Source of the DNA: an uncultured Pseudanabaenaceae cyanobacterium
Lineage (GTDB): Bacteria; Cyanobacteriota; Cyanobacteriia; PCC-9006; JAAUQQ01
NCBI GenBank assembly: GCA_937949725.1
Contig: CALECT010000143.1
Location: forward strand, 1 to 47,392
DNA: 47,392 nt
Direction of reading: 5' to 3'
The notes beneath the pieces were generated by a model. It had not been told where the DNA came from. It was given only the letters and a program-made list of their open reading frames with translations, and made no database searches. This document shows positions 1 to 8,140 of the stretch, one piece after another. The position numbers and the translations under genes are program-made. How positions within the stretch are numbered: the stretch's first letter is position 1; the number at the start of each line of letters is the position of its first letter.

Positions 1-44
1 CCGCCAGCAGCGGATGCAGAGAGTGAAGCGAGGATAGCGATCAT
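1..44 (-). CDS. Possible 5' end of a leftward gene, signal-peptide-like (partial)
   Basis: On the minus strand an ATG at position 44 opens a reading frame that runs off the window edge. The 14 visible codons are hydrophobic and rich in Ala and Ser, like the core of a signal peptide. The frame stays open upstream of this ATG, so the true start is uncertain. Only the edge is visible and no function can be assigned. Confidence 0.25.
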   Translation of the reverse strand, partial: MIAILASLSASAAG

Positions 45-161
45 GCCCTGGGCAAATGAGAGGAGTCGTACAGTGGTGGCACAGTGGCTGAGGAAAGCGG
101 CTGTGTATGGCCTAATTAAAGGCTGAGTTGCAAAGCAATACTGTTCAAAGGGCTAGTGGCC

Positions 162-752
162 ATGGGACAAGCGGTGGTGAAACGGGAGTTGCGGCAGGCT
201 TTAATCGCCGAACGACGAGGCCTTCCCGCGGCTCTCTGGCAGGCTCAAAGCCACGGCTTATGTCAGCAGATTGCTGGAACGGAGCTGTTTCAACAGGCCC
301 AGACGATTTTGGCATTCTTGAGCTTTCGACAGGAGCCAAGTTTGGCGGCATTGTGGAATTCTTCTGCGGGACAGAACAAACGTTGGGGGATGCCGCGTTG
401 TGTGGGCAAGAGCCTTGTCTGGCACGACTGGAAAGTCAGCGAACCATTGATGAGTGGGGCCTTTGGTATTAAAGAACCTACCCAGTCTTCACCGATAATT
501 GATCCTGCTCAGGCTGATTTGATTCTTGTTCCGGCAGTGGGATGTGATCGCCAGGGCAATCGACTGGGGTATGGAGGCGGCTTCTACGATCGTCTGTTGA
601 GCCGCGACGATTGCAAAGAAATTCCTACGATTGGCATTGTCTTTGATTTTGCATATTTGGAGCAATTGCCCCAGGACCCCTGGGATTGTTCGTTGGATGC
701 CGTTTGTACAGAGCGAGGCTATTTCCCGGTTGGTGAGGCTGAGGTCGGCTAG
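162..752 (+). CDS. 5-formyltetrahydrofolate cyclo-ligase
   Basis: Converts 5-formyl-THF to 5,10-methenyl-THF using ATP, returning folate to the one-carbon pool; a cytosolic enzyme. The N-terminal basic segment (VKRELRQ) matches the family's ATP-contacting start. The C-terminal half carries the family signature GNRLGYGGGFYDR, followed by a GIVFDFAYLEQLP segment. At about 196 residues the length is typical. I prefer the ATG at 162 because an AAAGGG sequence lies 9 nt upstream; a GTG at 156 is the in-frame alternative but sits too close to it. The ABC exporter gene follows 72 bp downstream on the same strand, so co-transcription is possible but there is no functional link. The family is known as YgfA/Fau/MTHFS; no symbol is assigned. 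Confidence 0.9.
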   Translation: MGQAVVKRELRQALIAERRGLPAALWQAQSHGLCQQIAGTELFQQAQTILAFLSFRQEPSLAALWNSSAGQNKRWGMPRCVGKSLVWHDWKVSEPLMSGAFGIKEPTQSSPIIDPAQADLILVPAVGCDRQGNRLGYGGGFYDRLLSRDDCKEIPTIGIVFDFAYLEQLPQDPWDCSLDAVCTERGYFPVGEAEVG

Positions 753-824
753 TCTGCTGTGGCGAACCGCTAGGATAGGGAGCTGGTGCAGCGGGGATTT
801 GCCCGTGTTAGAAAATTGGGCTCT

Positions 825-2453
825 ATGAACATTATTTGGCTGCTGGTGCGGGAGTCGGGCTGGCAGGTGGCGCTGGCGGTGCTGGCAGGTTTGGTGAGTG
901 GGGGCTGTAGTGCCAAGCTGATTTCGTTGATTAATGATGCGGTGAAAGATCCGTTGCAGCCGGGGTTGGCGTTGCAGTTCTTTGTTTTGCTGGCGATCGC
1001 GCTTCTCGCCTCCCCCATTTCCCAATTTCTCCTCGTCCGTCTCTCCCAAGACGCCATCTATCGCCTGCGCCTCAAACTCAGCCGTCGTATTATGGCTGCT
1101 CCCCTAGCTCAGCTAGAAAGCCAGGGCGCTAATCGGCTGCTGGCGGTGCTGACCGATGACGTAACGAACCTGTCCAATGCGGTATTTGCAATTCCGTTTC
1201 TCTGCATCGACGGGGCAATTATCATTGGATGCTTGGTGTATCTCGGAGTCCTGTCGAGGCCGGTTCTCGGGGCTGCTGTGGTGATGATGATCTTTGGCAT
1301 CACCACGGTGCAGTTCATCCTGGGCAAGGCCCAGCGCTATCTAAAGCGTGCGCGTAATGAACAGGACCAGTTGTTCAAGCATTTTCGGGCCATCACCGAC
1401 GGCATTAAGGAGCTAAAGCTGAATGCCCGCCGCCGTCAGGGATTCTTGGACCAGCAACTTTCGGTCAGTGCGGATGCATCGCGGCGCTACTCGACCTCGG
1501 CATTGAACTTGTTTGCCCTGGCGACGGTTTGGGGACAGATGCTGTTTTTTGCCATTGTTGGCGGCTTGGTGCTGGGACTGCCCCGGCTGATGACTATTGA
1601 CCCGCTGGTGCTGTCGGGCTTTGTGCTGACGCTGACCTATTTGATGCGCCCCTTTGAGTCGCTAATGCAGCGGCTGCCGGTGCTGCTCAAAGCCAATGTT
1701 TCGTTGCAGAAGATTGAGGAATTAGGACTGAGTTTGGAAGCCCAGGCGGAGGATTTAGCAGCGGGTGCCTTGAAGCCCATTCAGCCTTTCCAGTCGCTTC
1801 AGTTTGAGGCGATTTCCCACCATTACGGTGGTGGCGCTGAGGATTTTTGCCTGGGGCCGGTGGATTTGAATTTTGGGCCGGGTGAGATTGTCTTTATCGT
1901 GGGGGGCAATGGTAGCGGTAAGTCCACGCTGGCAAAGATTATGACGGGGCTTTATAGCGCTGAGGATGGGGCGGTGCGGTTGAATGGCGATCGCGTCACT
2001 CCTGCAAACCTAGAGTGGTATCGACAACATTTCTCGACGGTGTTTGTGGACTTCTACCTGTTCAATCAGTTGCTGGGGCACGATGCGACGGCTTCAGATT
2101 TGGATGAGCAGGCACGGCAATATCTCAAGGATTTGCACATCGACCACAAGGTGACGGTGGCGGATGGCCAGCTTTCGACGACCTCTTTGTCCCAAGGGCA
2201 GCGCAAGCGCTTGGCGCTGTTGACGGCTTATTTGGATGATCGGCCGATTTATTTGTTTGATGAGTGGGCGGCGGATCAAGATCCGACGTTTCGGGCACTG
2301 TTTTATGAGGAGATATTGCCGAGATTGCGCGATCGCGGCAAGCTCATCCTCGCCATTAGCCACGACGACCGCTACTTCGACCTCGCCGACCGCATCATTA
2401 AGCTGGACTACGGCAAAATTGAGTATGACCGTCCCAAGCTCCGCGCTAACTGA
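825..2453 (+). CDS. Cyclic-peptide-type ABC exporter (fused permease and ATPase)
   Basis: A half-transporter of about 542 residues: six-helix membrane domain (residues 1 to about 290), then an ATP-binding domain. Walker A is GGNGSGKST near residue 360, the ABC signature is LSQGQRKRL near 454, Walker B is YLFDEW near 475, and the switch histidine is in AISHDD. The overall layout and the FDEWAADQDP segment match the PvdE/SyrD cyclic peptide exporter family, which moves peptides or siderophore precursors across the inner membrane, probably as a dimer. ATG 825 is chosen because the membrane domain begins right there; an upstream GTG at 786 adds 13 residues of unlikely sequence. No peptide synthetase or ribosomal precursor gene lies nearby, so the cargo is unknown. 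Confidence 0.85.
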   Translation: MNIIWLLVRESGWQVALAVLAGLVSGGCSAKLISLINDAVKDPLQPGLALQFFVLLAIALLASPISQFLLVRLSQDAIYRLRLKLSRRIMAAPLAQLESQGANRLLAVLTDDVTNLSNAVFAIPFLCIDGAIIIGCLVYLGVLSRPVLGAAVVMMIFGITTVQFILGKAQRYLKRARNEQDQLFKHFRAITDGIKELKLNARRRQGFLDQQLSVSADASRRYSTSALNLFALATVWGQMLFFAIVGGLVLGLPRLMTIDPLVLSGFVLTLTYLMRPFESLMQRLPVLLKANVSLQKIEELGLSLEAQAEDLAAGALKPIQPFQSLQFEAISHHYGGGAEDFCLGPVDLNFGPGEIVFIVGGNGSGKSTLAKIMTGLYSAEDGAVRLNGDRVTPANLEWYRQHFSTVFVDFYLFNQLLGHDATASDLDEQARQYLKDLHIDHKVTVADGQLSTTSLSQGQRKRLALLTAYLDDRPIYLFDEWAADQDPTFRALFYEEILPRLRDRGKLILAISHDDRYFDLADRIIKLDYGKIEYDRPKLRAN

Positions 2454-2497
2454 TATACCACAGCTTATGGACAGTGTTGCGTTTGAGCGGGAACGTA

Positions 2498-2818
2498 TCA
2501 CTCAAACCAGTCAGGTTTGAAATTTTTATATGCTTGCACTATTTGGGGGAGCTTCTCCCGTTCTGCAATTTCTAGGATGTAGCTGGTTTTCATAGCGATA
2601 TCTCCATTGTCAAGCTGTTGACTCTCTAAATCTACGTCCACAACCATCACCAAAGATTCAAACTTTTGCTGATTAATTGTCCATCTGTGATTGAACTGGT
2701 TGCCTTGCTCCAGCTCTAAGTCAGAGTTAGAGCTGGAGCAAGAGAGCCAGGCAGGAGAGCCTACGTCAGTGCCCTTCAAATGTGCGGGAATGGTCACGAA
2801 CAAAGTGTATTCAGTCAT
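2498..2818 (-). CDS. Uncharacterised 106-residue protein
   Basis: Not recognised. It is small and acidic with no membrane segment; the C-terminal half (LEIAEREKLPQIVQAYKNF) looks helical and ends in a Trp-Phe-Glu tail. It converges on the ABC exporter gene, whose stop codon is 44 bp away, and diverges from the DUF4126 gene. A 16-bp perfect inverted repeat (2704-2742) lies inside the frame and encodes the Ser-rich and Glu/Leu-rich stretch SCSSSNSDLELEQ. That stretch may be a small insertion. Codon use looks ordinary. It is probably a real gene, because the frame fills the gap and starts with ATG, but the function is unknown. Confidence 0.55.
   Translation of the reverse strand: MTEYTLFVTIPAHLKGTDVGSPAWLSCSSSNSDLELEQGNQFNHRWTINQQKFESLVMVVDVDLESQQLDNGDIAMKTSYILEIAEREKLPQIVQAYKNFKPDWFE
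2704..2742. repeat. Perfect 16-bp inverted repeat inside a CDS
   Basis: Arms 2704-2719 and 2727-2742 are exact reverse complements (CTTGCTCCAGCTCTAA on the left arm) around a 7-nt loop. It lies within the small hypothetical gene and codes through without a stop. There is no T-tract on either side, so it does not look like an intrinsic terminator. Confidence 0.85.
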
Positions 2819-2962
2819 CTTTTATTGTTTTTCTGTCTCAGATCCCACATTAATTTGGTGATGCTCTTCGGTTACAAATCGAAATTATTTAGACAAACTG
2901 AATTATCTGTGAGGCTCTTCTAAAATTAAATAGATTCCCTCAAAACTCAGGAGCAATCAGTC

Positions 2963-3589
2963 ATGGACGGATTAGTGAGCGCATTGCCTGGTTGGTTGCC
3001 CCTGGGGACAGTTCTAGAAATTCTGCTGGCGATTAGCTTGAGTGCAGCAGCGGGCTTCCGGGTTTTCGTGCCATTGCTGGTGGTGAGCCTGGCTGCGGTG
3101 GTGGGCCACTTGGATTTGCCGAGCAGCTTGGACTGGATGGAAACAACGCCAGCGGTGATTTTGCTAGGAACAGCTTGCCTCTTGGAGATTGGCGGTTACT
3201 ACATCCCCTGGTTTGATCATGTATTGGATACGGTGTCCTCGCCTGCCGCTGTGCTAGCAGGAACATTGGTTGCAGGCTCCTTCGCGCCGGATAGCATGGG
3301 ACCTGTGGCTCAGTGGACGCTGGCTTTTGTGGCAGGAGGTGGAACCGCGGGCCTGACAAAGACCCTGATGAATATCCTTCGCATTGGCTCGACAGCGACC
3401 TCCGGTGGCTTGGCCAATCCAATTCTGTCTACCATTGAGCTGGTTGCGGCAACGGGATTGTCTTTGCTGGCGGTGACTGTTCCTGCGTTGGCAGGTGTGC
3501 TGGTGCTGGTGTTGATGGTGCTTGCAGGACAGAAGATTTGGCAGCTGGTGGGCAAGATGCGTGCTGGAGCTTCTACTGCAGAGAGTTAA
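2963..3589 (+). CDS. DUF4126 family membrane protein
   Basis: A 208-residue integral membrane protein with four to five hydrophobic helices (about residues 18-50, 62-82, 93-110, 112-130 and 160-195). It has the DUF4126 pattern: a first helix with SAAAGFRVFVPLL, a conserved YYIPWFDHVLDTVSSPAAV segment in the middle, and a Gly-rich loop (GGGTAGLTK). These features are conserved in cyanobacteria and other bacteria, but no biochemical role is known. It starts at an ATG with GGAG about 10 nt upstream. It is flanked by unrelated genes, so context does not help. Confidence 0.8.
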   Translation: MDGLVSALPGWLPLGTVLEILLAISLSAAAGFRVFVPLLVVSLAAVVGHLDLPSSLDWMETTPAVILLGTACLLEIGGYYIPWFDHVLDTVSSPAAVLAGTLVAGSFAPDSMGPVAQWTLAFVAGGGTAGLTKTLMNILRIGSTATSGGLANPILSTIELVAATGLSLLAVTVPALAGVLVLVLMVLAGQKIWQLVGKMRAGASTAES

Positions 3590-3613
3590 GTACGACACGT
3601 CGATAGCTGCTTT

Positions 3614-3650
3614 AGCACCTAAATTTGGTGCTGAACCCTTGGCAGATTTT
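3614..3650 (+). terminator. Possible weak terminator after the DUF4126 gene
   Basis: A 6-bp hairpin (AGCACC, 3614-3619; GGTGCT, 3627-3632) with a 7-nt loop lies 25 bp past the stop codon. A T-rich stretch follows, but only some 7 nt after the stem, so the match to an intrinsic terminator is poor. Confidence 0.3.
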
Positions 3651-3687
3651 TCTCTTACAAGATATTTTGGGCATTCTCAAGGGTAGT

Positions 3688-3711
3688 GAGGCTGTCTGAA
3701 ATGTCAGCCTC
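3688..3711. promoter_or_regulatory. Inverted repeat in the leader of the glycosyltransferase gene
   Basis: GAGGCTG (3688-3694) and CAGCCTC (3705-3711) are exact reverse complements with a 10-nt spacer and sit about 33 bp before the start codon. They could be an operator or a leader hairpin; there is no further support. Confidence 0.3.
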
Positions 3712-3743
3712 GCGATCGCACATCGCAGCAGGGAGAAAGTTTC

Positions 3744-4775
3744 GTGGCCAAGGATGGGATTGAGGATTGTATGGCAACGATGCCTGAGACCGGTGCTGAG
3801 CAAGGAACGTTGCCCAGTTTTTCCATCATTCTGGAAACCGAGAACTTGGCCCAGGCGGATTTACAGGGGTTGCTGCGATCCCTAGCTTGCCTCGATGCCC
3901 AAACTCCTTCCCCCAGCAATGCCAATGAGGTGCTGTTGATCGATAGCGGCGACACCCCAACTCTATTGCTGGAGCAAATCTGCCAGCAATATCCCTGGCT
4001 CCAGGTGGCGGAAGCCCCCGAGGGGACTGAATATTACGATGCCAAAATGCTGGGCGCACGATTAGCTACGGGCGAAGTCGTGGTGTTCTATGACTCTGAC
4101 TGTATTTACGAACCCAACTGGCTCTACCAAATCCTCAGTGGCTTCCAGCAGCCTGGCGTTGAGGTGGTTGCAGGGGAGACCCGCACCCGAGGCGTTGGAC
4201 TCTATGGCACGGCCATGGCGATTAGCTATATTTTTCCTCAGTATTCGGGCGAGACTGAGCTGCAACCCGCCTCCCAATACTTCCTCAACAACGTTGCCTT
4301 CCGTCGCGATCTATTGATGAGCTACCCCATCCCCCGCGACCTGCCACTGTACCGGGGCAACTGCGTGGTCCATGCGCGCCAGCTAGTTGAAGCAGGAAAA
4401 AACATTTGGCGGCAGCCCCTAGCACGGGCTACCCATGCGCCGCCGAATGGGCTGGGGCATTTTTTCTGGCGCTTTTTGCTAATTGGCCATGACTATTACT
4501 GGCAGCAGCAGTTGTTGCAAGACAGTCCGCATCGAAAGTCTGTTGCGAATCAAGAGCAGGCGGAGCCCACAGGGGGCTGGATGGCGAAGCTGAGAATTTT
4601 TAAGGACCGGATGACGAAGTTGGTCGCAGCGGATTGGCGACATGGAGTTTTTTTCCCGTTCTCTGTTCCAGTCATTATTGTTTCCGCATTGTTGATTGCG
4701 GCTGGGTATTGGGTGACGGCATTGAGGCCGAAGTATTTGTTGGAAGCTTGCGATCGCTTGGCGATTGAAATGTAG
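3744..4775 (+). CDS. Glycosyltransferase family 2, membrane-anchored
   Basis: A GT-A fold enzyme expected to move a sugar from a nucleotide donor to an envelope acceptor at the cytoplasmic face. The N-terminal nucleotide-binding part begins with FSIILETENL. The metal-binding DXD-type motif is VVFYDSDCIYEPNW, near residues 113-126. A probable membrane helix near the C-terminus (about residues 306-328, PVIIVSALLIAAGYWV) would anchor it. The start shown is a GTG with GGGAGAAAG just upstream; an ATG at 3771 would remove nine residues. It stands alone between a membrane protein gene and a NADAR gene, so the acceptor is unknown. Confidence 0.75.
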   Translation: MAKDGIEDCMATMPETGAEQGTLPSFSIILETENLAQADLQGLLRSLACLDAQTPSPSNANEVLLIDSGDTPTLLLEQICQQYPWLQVAEAPEGTEYYDAKMLGARLATGEVVVFYDSDCIYEPNWLYQILSGFQQPGVEVVAGETRTRGVGLYGTAMAISYIFPQYSGETELQPASQYFLNNVAFRRDLLMSYPIPRDLPLYRGNCVVHARQLVEAGKNIWRQPLARATHAPPNGLGHFFWRFLLIGHDYYWQQQLLQDSPHRKSVANQEQAEPTGGWMAKLRIFKDRMTKLVAADWRHGVFFPFSVPVIIVSALLIAAGYWVTALRPKYLLEACDRLAIEM

Positions 4776-4800
4776 CTTTCCAATAAGGGACTGACTCAAA

Positions 4801-5358
4801 ATGAAAACCCGACTCGAACTGCTCGACCATCTCAATCACGGCAACTCAGTCAAATACCTCTACTTCTGGGGACACCAGCCCCAGCGCGACGGCAGCATTG
4901 GCAAGAGCTGCTTCAGCCAATGGTTTGAAGCGGCTTTTGAAGTGGATGGTGTGAGCTATGCCACGGCAGAGCATTACATGATGGCGGAGAAGGCTCGGCT
5001 GTTTGATGGCTCAGCAACTGCTGCAATTGTTGCTTCAGTTCATCCCGGTGAGGCTAAGAAGCTGGGGCGGCAGATTCGCAATTTTGATCAGGCCGTTTGG
5101 GAGGCGCAGCGCTTTGAAATTGTGGTGCGGGGGAACTTGGCCAAGTTTTCGCAGCATGAGCCGTTGAAGCAGTATTTGCTGGGGACGGGCGATCGCGTTT
5201 TGGTTGAAGCGAGTCCGCGCGATCGCATCTGGGGCATCGGCCTAGCGGCAAGCGACCCCGCTGCCCAAAATCCCTACGAGTGGAAAGGACTGAATTTACT
5301 GGGCTTTTCCCTTATGGCTGTGCGCGAGCAGTTGAGGAGCTGTTCTCACGGCCAGTAG
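4801..5358 (+). CDS. NADAR family (YbiA-like) N-glycosidase
   Basis: A 185-residue protein matching the NADAR family: an early YFWG segment, CFSQWFEAAFEVDGVSY, the TAEHYMMAEKARLF helix, and a C-terminal NPYEWKGLNLLGFSLM block. Family members cleave N-glycosidic bonds. YbiA acts on early, toxic riboflavin-pathway intermediates, and other members work in NAD/ADP-ribose metabolism or reverse ADP-ribosylation. Which of these applies here cannot be told from sequence. The 3' end overlaps the convergent minus-strand gene by 13 bp. ATG start, with no strong ribosome-binding site. Confidence 0.85.
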   Translation: MKTRLELLDHLNHGNSVKYLYFWGHQPQRDGSIGKSCFSQWFEAAFEVDGVSYATAEHYMMAEKARLFDGSATAAIVASVHPGEAKKLGRQIRNFDQAVWEAQRFEIVVRGNLAKFSQHEPLKQYLLGTGDRVLVEASPRDRIWGIGLAASDPAAQNPYEWKGLNLLGFSLMAVREQLRSCSHGQ

Positions 5359-5969
5359 ACATAGATATAAGTCGTTTGTCTCTCAGGACTATAGAGGACG
5401 CTGTAATCAGGTTTCGAAGAAAGATTGCTGTAGCAAACGGGATCGGAAATCAATTCAGGTTGCCACCAGTCGTCATACCCACTGCGAAAATCCTGAGAAT
5501 CACAATAATCCTCGTTGCGCTCCCATTGAGCCTCTCTTACAAGCTCATCAATGACATCAGCGCTGGCATCAAAGCGATAAAGCGATCGATGCTCTTGAAA
5601 ACCATCAATATCTTTTGAATAGAAATTACTGATGTGACCTTTCAAAAACGGGAATTTCCAAAACAGGGAGCTATCTTCTACATTGATCGCATTTCCTTCG
5701 CTATCGCAGTGGTCTGCTGTGCAGATTGTAGGTGGCGCTCCCATCATGGACTCTACAGCAGCCCCTGAAACAGCTTCGATTACATCACTGATTTCTGAGA
5801 TTCCTTCAGCCCAATCTGCTTCACCAGCATCATATTTCTGGTCCAACCAACTGATTCCAGCGACTCCGTATAAAAGTAGAAAGGGTGAAGCGATAAGCAA
5901 CAAAACAGAAACGCCACATCCGCCAAGGCAGCAGCCCAGCGATTTTCCAAAGCATCCTTTCTTCGCCAT
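5346..5969 (-). CDS. Uncharacterised single-pass membrane protein
   Basis: Not recognised. The 207 residues begin with a Gly/Cys-rich basic segment (KKGCFGKSLGCCLGGCG), followed by a hydrophobic helix at about residues 18-38, which suggests a type II membrane anchor. The remaining soluble part is acidic, has six or more cysteines and many aromatic residues, and ends YIYVYWP. It converges on and slightly overlaps the NADAR gene, and its 5' end lies 25 bp from the stop of the upstream glycosyltransferase gene on the same strand, so the two could be co-transcribed. Confidence 0.6.
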   Translation of the reverse strand: MAKKGCFGKSLGCCLGGCGVSVLLLIASPFLLLYGVAGISWLDQKYDAGEADWAEGISEISDVIEAVSGAAVESMMGAPPTICTADHCDSEGNAINVEDSSLFWKFPFLKGHISNFYSKDIDGFQEHRSLYRFDASADVIDELVREAQWERNEDYCDSQDFRSGYDDWWQPELISDPVCYSNLSSKPDYSVLYSPERQTTYIYVYWP

Positions 5970-5994
5970 CGAGATTGTGGTTTAGCAGCTCATT

Positions 5995-7191
5995 CTAGAC
6001 TTCCCGAATAATGCCGTCGCCTTCAATGCGGAGCTGTCGCCCACGCCAGTGAATGCGATCGCCAAAGGCCCCCGCCAACCAAATACCAAAGGTCATCACA
6101 TCCCGCAGTGGCAACAACCAAAACCAGCGACTGAGCTTTGGCGCACCGACCTGGTTCGCGGCCACCCAAGCCTGGAAATATCGAACCAAAATTGTGAGGG
6201 CTGAGAGCGCGATCGCCCACCCCGCGAACCGCGTCACCAACAACAGCGGCAACACATACACCAACCCAAAACAAACCACCTGCCCGTAATATACCGGCCC
6301 GCGATTAAACCGAATTGTCCTCGCCCAACGCAGCTCCCGCCGCCAGACATCGCCCAGGCTTTCCTGCCCCGTATCCGACTCCAATATCAGGTGAGACAGC
6401 TCCACGCGATAGCCCGCTGCTGCCACGCGCTTGCCCAGGTTGTAGTCCGAGCCAATGCGGTTGAGGTGCAATCCCCCGGCTGCCTCCAGCGCCTCGCGCC
6501 GCATGGCCATGGTCACCCCGATCGCAAACTTAATTCCCCCATCCATGGCCCTTGCCACCAAAGCACTGGGAATAAAATCACAGCAGCGATTCAGCGACGC
6601 CAGGGCCGCCCCGACGAAGCGCGGCCGGTGGGACACATAGGCGCAGGTGACCATGCCGAGGGTCGGATCAACGAGGGGCGCTGTGACGGTGTGGATGTAG
6701 TCCGGGGCGACGCAGATATCGCTATCGGCAAAGATAATCACGTCATAGCGGCATTCCGGCACGAGATAGCTGAGGCTGCTGTCTTTGTGGTTGGCACCGC
6801 GGGGCTCTAGCCCAGTGAAAAGTTTGACGCGGTGGGGATAGACCTCGCGCAGGCGTTCGATGACCGGGACCGAGGGGTCAGCAGGATCCACCACGCCAAA
6901 GATGATTTCGTAGTCTGGCCAGTCCTGATTGCAGAATGATGACCAGTTTTCCCAGGCCCCAGCATCCAGGCCGCAGCAGGGCACGAGGATGGAAACGCCT
7001 TGGTTGATGCCCTGATCTGGGCCTTGGTCGAGTTTGGGCGGATGGCCGAAGAATCTTGTTGTGAAGTAGGCACAGGCTAGGTAGAACGCGATCGCCCCCA
7101 CCATCAGCCCCGCCAAAACCACCGTTAGCCCCAACCTAAGCCAATCCAGAACAGCCATCCAATCCAACACAGCAATCCCATCCAGATGCAC
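5995..7191 (-). CDS. Ceramide glucosyltransferase-like (GT21-type) glycosyltransferase
   Basis: A 398-residue membrane glycosyltransferase. An N-terminal helix (about residues 18-45) is followed by a GT-A catalytic domain: SILVPCCGLD, the DXD-type FADSD at 155-158 region, an RIGSDYNLG acceptor aspartate, and RRELRWARTIR, the (Q/R)XXRW motif of processive and GT21-type enzymes. Hydrophobic helices follow (VYVLPLLLVTRFAGWAIAL). Relatives include ceramide glucosyltransferases and HpnI-type hopanoid enzymes. In cyanobacteria a lipid acceptor is likely, but its identity is unknown, and no hpn genes lie nearby. A 4-bp-spaced series of in-frame ATG codons makes the exact start uncertain (7191, 7158). 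Confidence 0.75.
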   Translation of the reverse strand: MHLDGIAVLDWMAVLDWLRLGLTVVLAGLMVGAIAFYLACAYFTTRFFGHPPKLDQGPDQGINQGVSILVPCCGLDAGAWENWSSFCNQDWPDYEIIFGVVDPADPSVPVIERLREVYPHRVKLFTGLEPRGANHKDSSLSYLVPECRYDVIIFADSDICVAPDYIHTVTAPLVDPTLGMVTCAYVSHRPRFVGAALASLNRCCDFIPSALVARAMDGGIKFAIGVTMAMRREALEAAGGLHLNRIGSDYNLGKRVAAAGYRVELSHLILESDTGQESLGDVWRRELRWARTIRFNRGPVYYGQVVCFGLVYVLPLLLVTRFAGWAIALSALTILVRYFQAWVAANQVGAPKLSRWFWLLPLRDVMTFGIWLAGAFGDRIHWRGRQLRIEGDGIIREV

Positions 7192-7236
7192 ATCACCCCA
7201 CCAGAATAGGTCGCCGCGTCACCATCAACACCGTAG

Positions 7237-7293
7237 GGTGGGTTTCACAAACCATTGCCCAACCGCAACTCACCCATCCCGCAGAAACCCACC
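7237..7293. repeat. Dispersed-type inverted repeat
   Basis: GGTGGGTTTC (7237-7246) and GAAACCCACC (7284-7293) are exact 10-bp reverse complements around a 37-bp spacer, upstream of the glycosyltransferase gene and downstream of the Septu-like nuclease gene. Sequences of the GTAGGGTGGGTTTC kind are commonly seen as intergenic repeats in cyanobacteria; only one copy is visible here. Confidence 0.6.
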
Positions 7294-7384
7294 AAGCCAA
7301 AGCCAAGCTGGAATGCCAAGACGAGGGCGATCGCGCATATAAGATTGGCACCGTTGAATAACGCCTGCATCTCTTTCAGTTCTG

Positions 7385-8140
7385 CTAAGAAATAGAGGAT
7401 AGATGCCGCTCTGCGCCCTCGCCGAGGGCAAATTTTAACGCACTGAAAAACCTGGGCCAGTCTCCGCTGCTATCACCAAAGTAATCAGCGGCTAGCTCTG
7501 CTTCAAGTTTAGTGGGCTCCGTTTCGCCATCATCAAGTTGGTCTAGCATGGCGATCGCTTCATCCATCACCACCAAGCGTTGATCCTTCAACCGCTGCAC
7601 ATTAAGATTGAGCTTTTCAATCGTGAACTGAGCTTGGTCAATAGTGATGCCTGATTGCTCGCAGGCCGCTGGATCAGGGGTGATTGCGCCATCAAGACTG
7701 CTGAAGCGAAACAGCAACCGAGTGGGCAGTTCTAGCGGATTGAGCAATCGCCCGTCAGGTACAAAGTCAGCTTTAGCGGCACCGCAGCAAGGAAAGTCAT
7801 CAGGTGGGCGAGAGTTCCGCAGAGTCTCTTCGCCAGGAACGGTGACTTGCTGAAGACCGCCTTGGCAGGTGGCGAGCATGTTCTGCCAGTTCAGATCCAG
7901 GTTGTTTTCTAGAGTGGATTGTTTGCAAGGGATAAAGTGCTCAACGGCGCGATCTTGGGGATGCAATGACATTTCGCAGTAAGCACAGAGCCCCTGTTGG
8001 TCTGTTGCAAGGGCGTTGCGAATAGCATTGTAGGTTTTTCGGCTGCTTTTGAGTTTGATCCAGCGCTGGAATTGTGCGCTGAATCGCTGTCGGTATTGGG
8101 TGAGTTCTGGGGGCTCAGCAGACTTTCGGACGTGCTTCAC
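7385..8140 (-). CDS. ptuB: Septu-like HNH nuclease (PtuB/TIGR02646 type)
   Basis: A 251-residue HNH endonuclease of the kind found beside retron and Septu ATPases. A zinc-type C52-x2-C55 pair (LCAYCEMSL) is followed by E67-H68-F69-x-P, then NWQNMLATCQGG supplying Asn and Cys92; together these form the HNH ββα-metal core. The start codon overlaps the stop of the ATPase gene by 4 bp (ATGA), so translation is probably coupled and the two proteins are expected to form a complex. In Septu systems the ATPase senses infection or nucleotide state and the HNH subunit cuts DNA. No reverse transcriptase or ncRNA of a retron lies beside it. The symbol is by analogy. Confidence 0.75.
   Translation of the reverse strand: MKHVRKSAEPPELTQYRQRFSAQFQRWIKLKSSRKTYNAIRNALATDQQGLCAYCEMSLHPQDRAVEHFIPCKQSTLENNLDLNWQNMLATCQGGLQQVTVPGEETLRNSRPPDDFPCCGAAKADFVPDGRLLNPLELPTRLLFRFSSLDGAITPDPAACEQSGITIDQAQFTIEKLNLNVQRLKDQRLVVMDEAIAMLDQLDDGETEPTKLEAELAADYFGDSSGDWPRFFSALKFALGEGAERHLSSIS

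Noticed and set aside
489..1049. Minus-strand open frame of 186 codons
   Set aside because: Spans the end of the cyclo-ligase gene and the start of the ABC gene with Gln/Asn/Arg-rich sequence; no credible start or homology.
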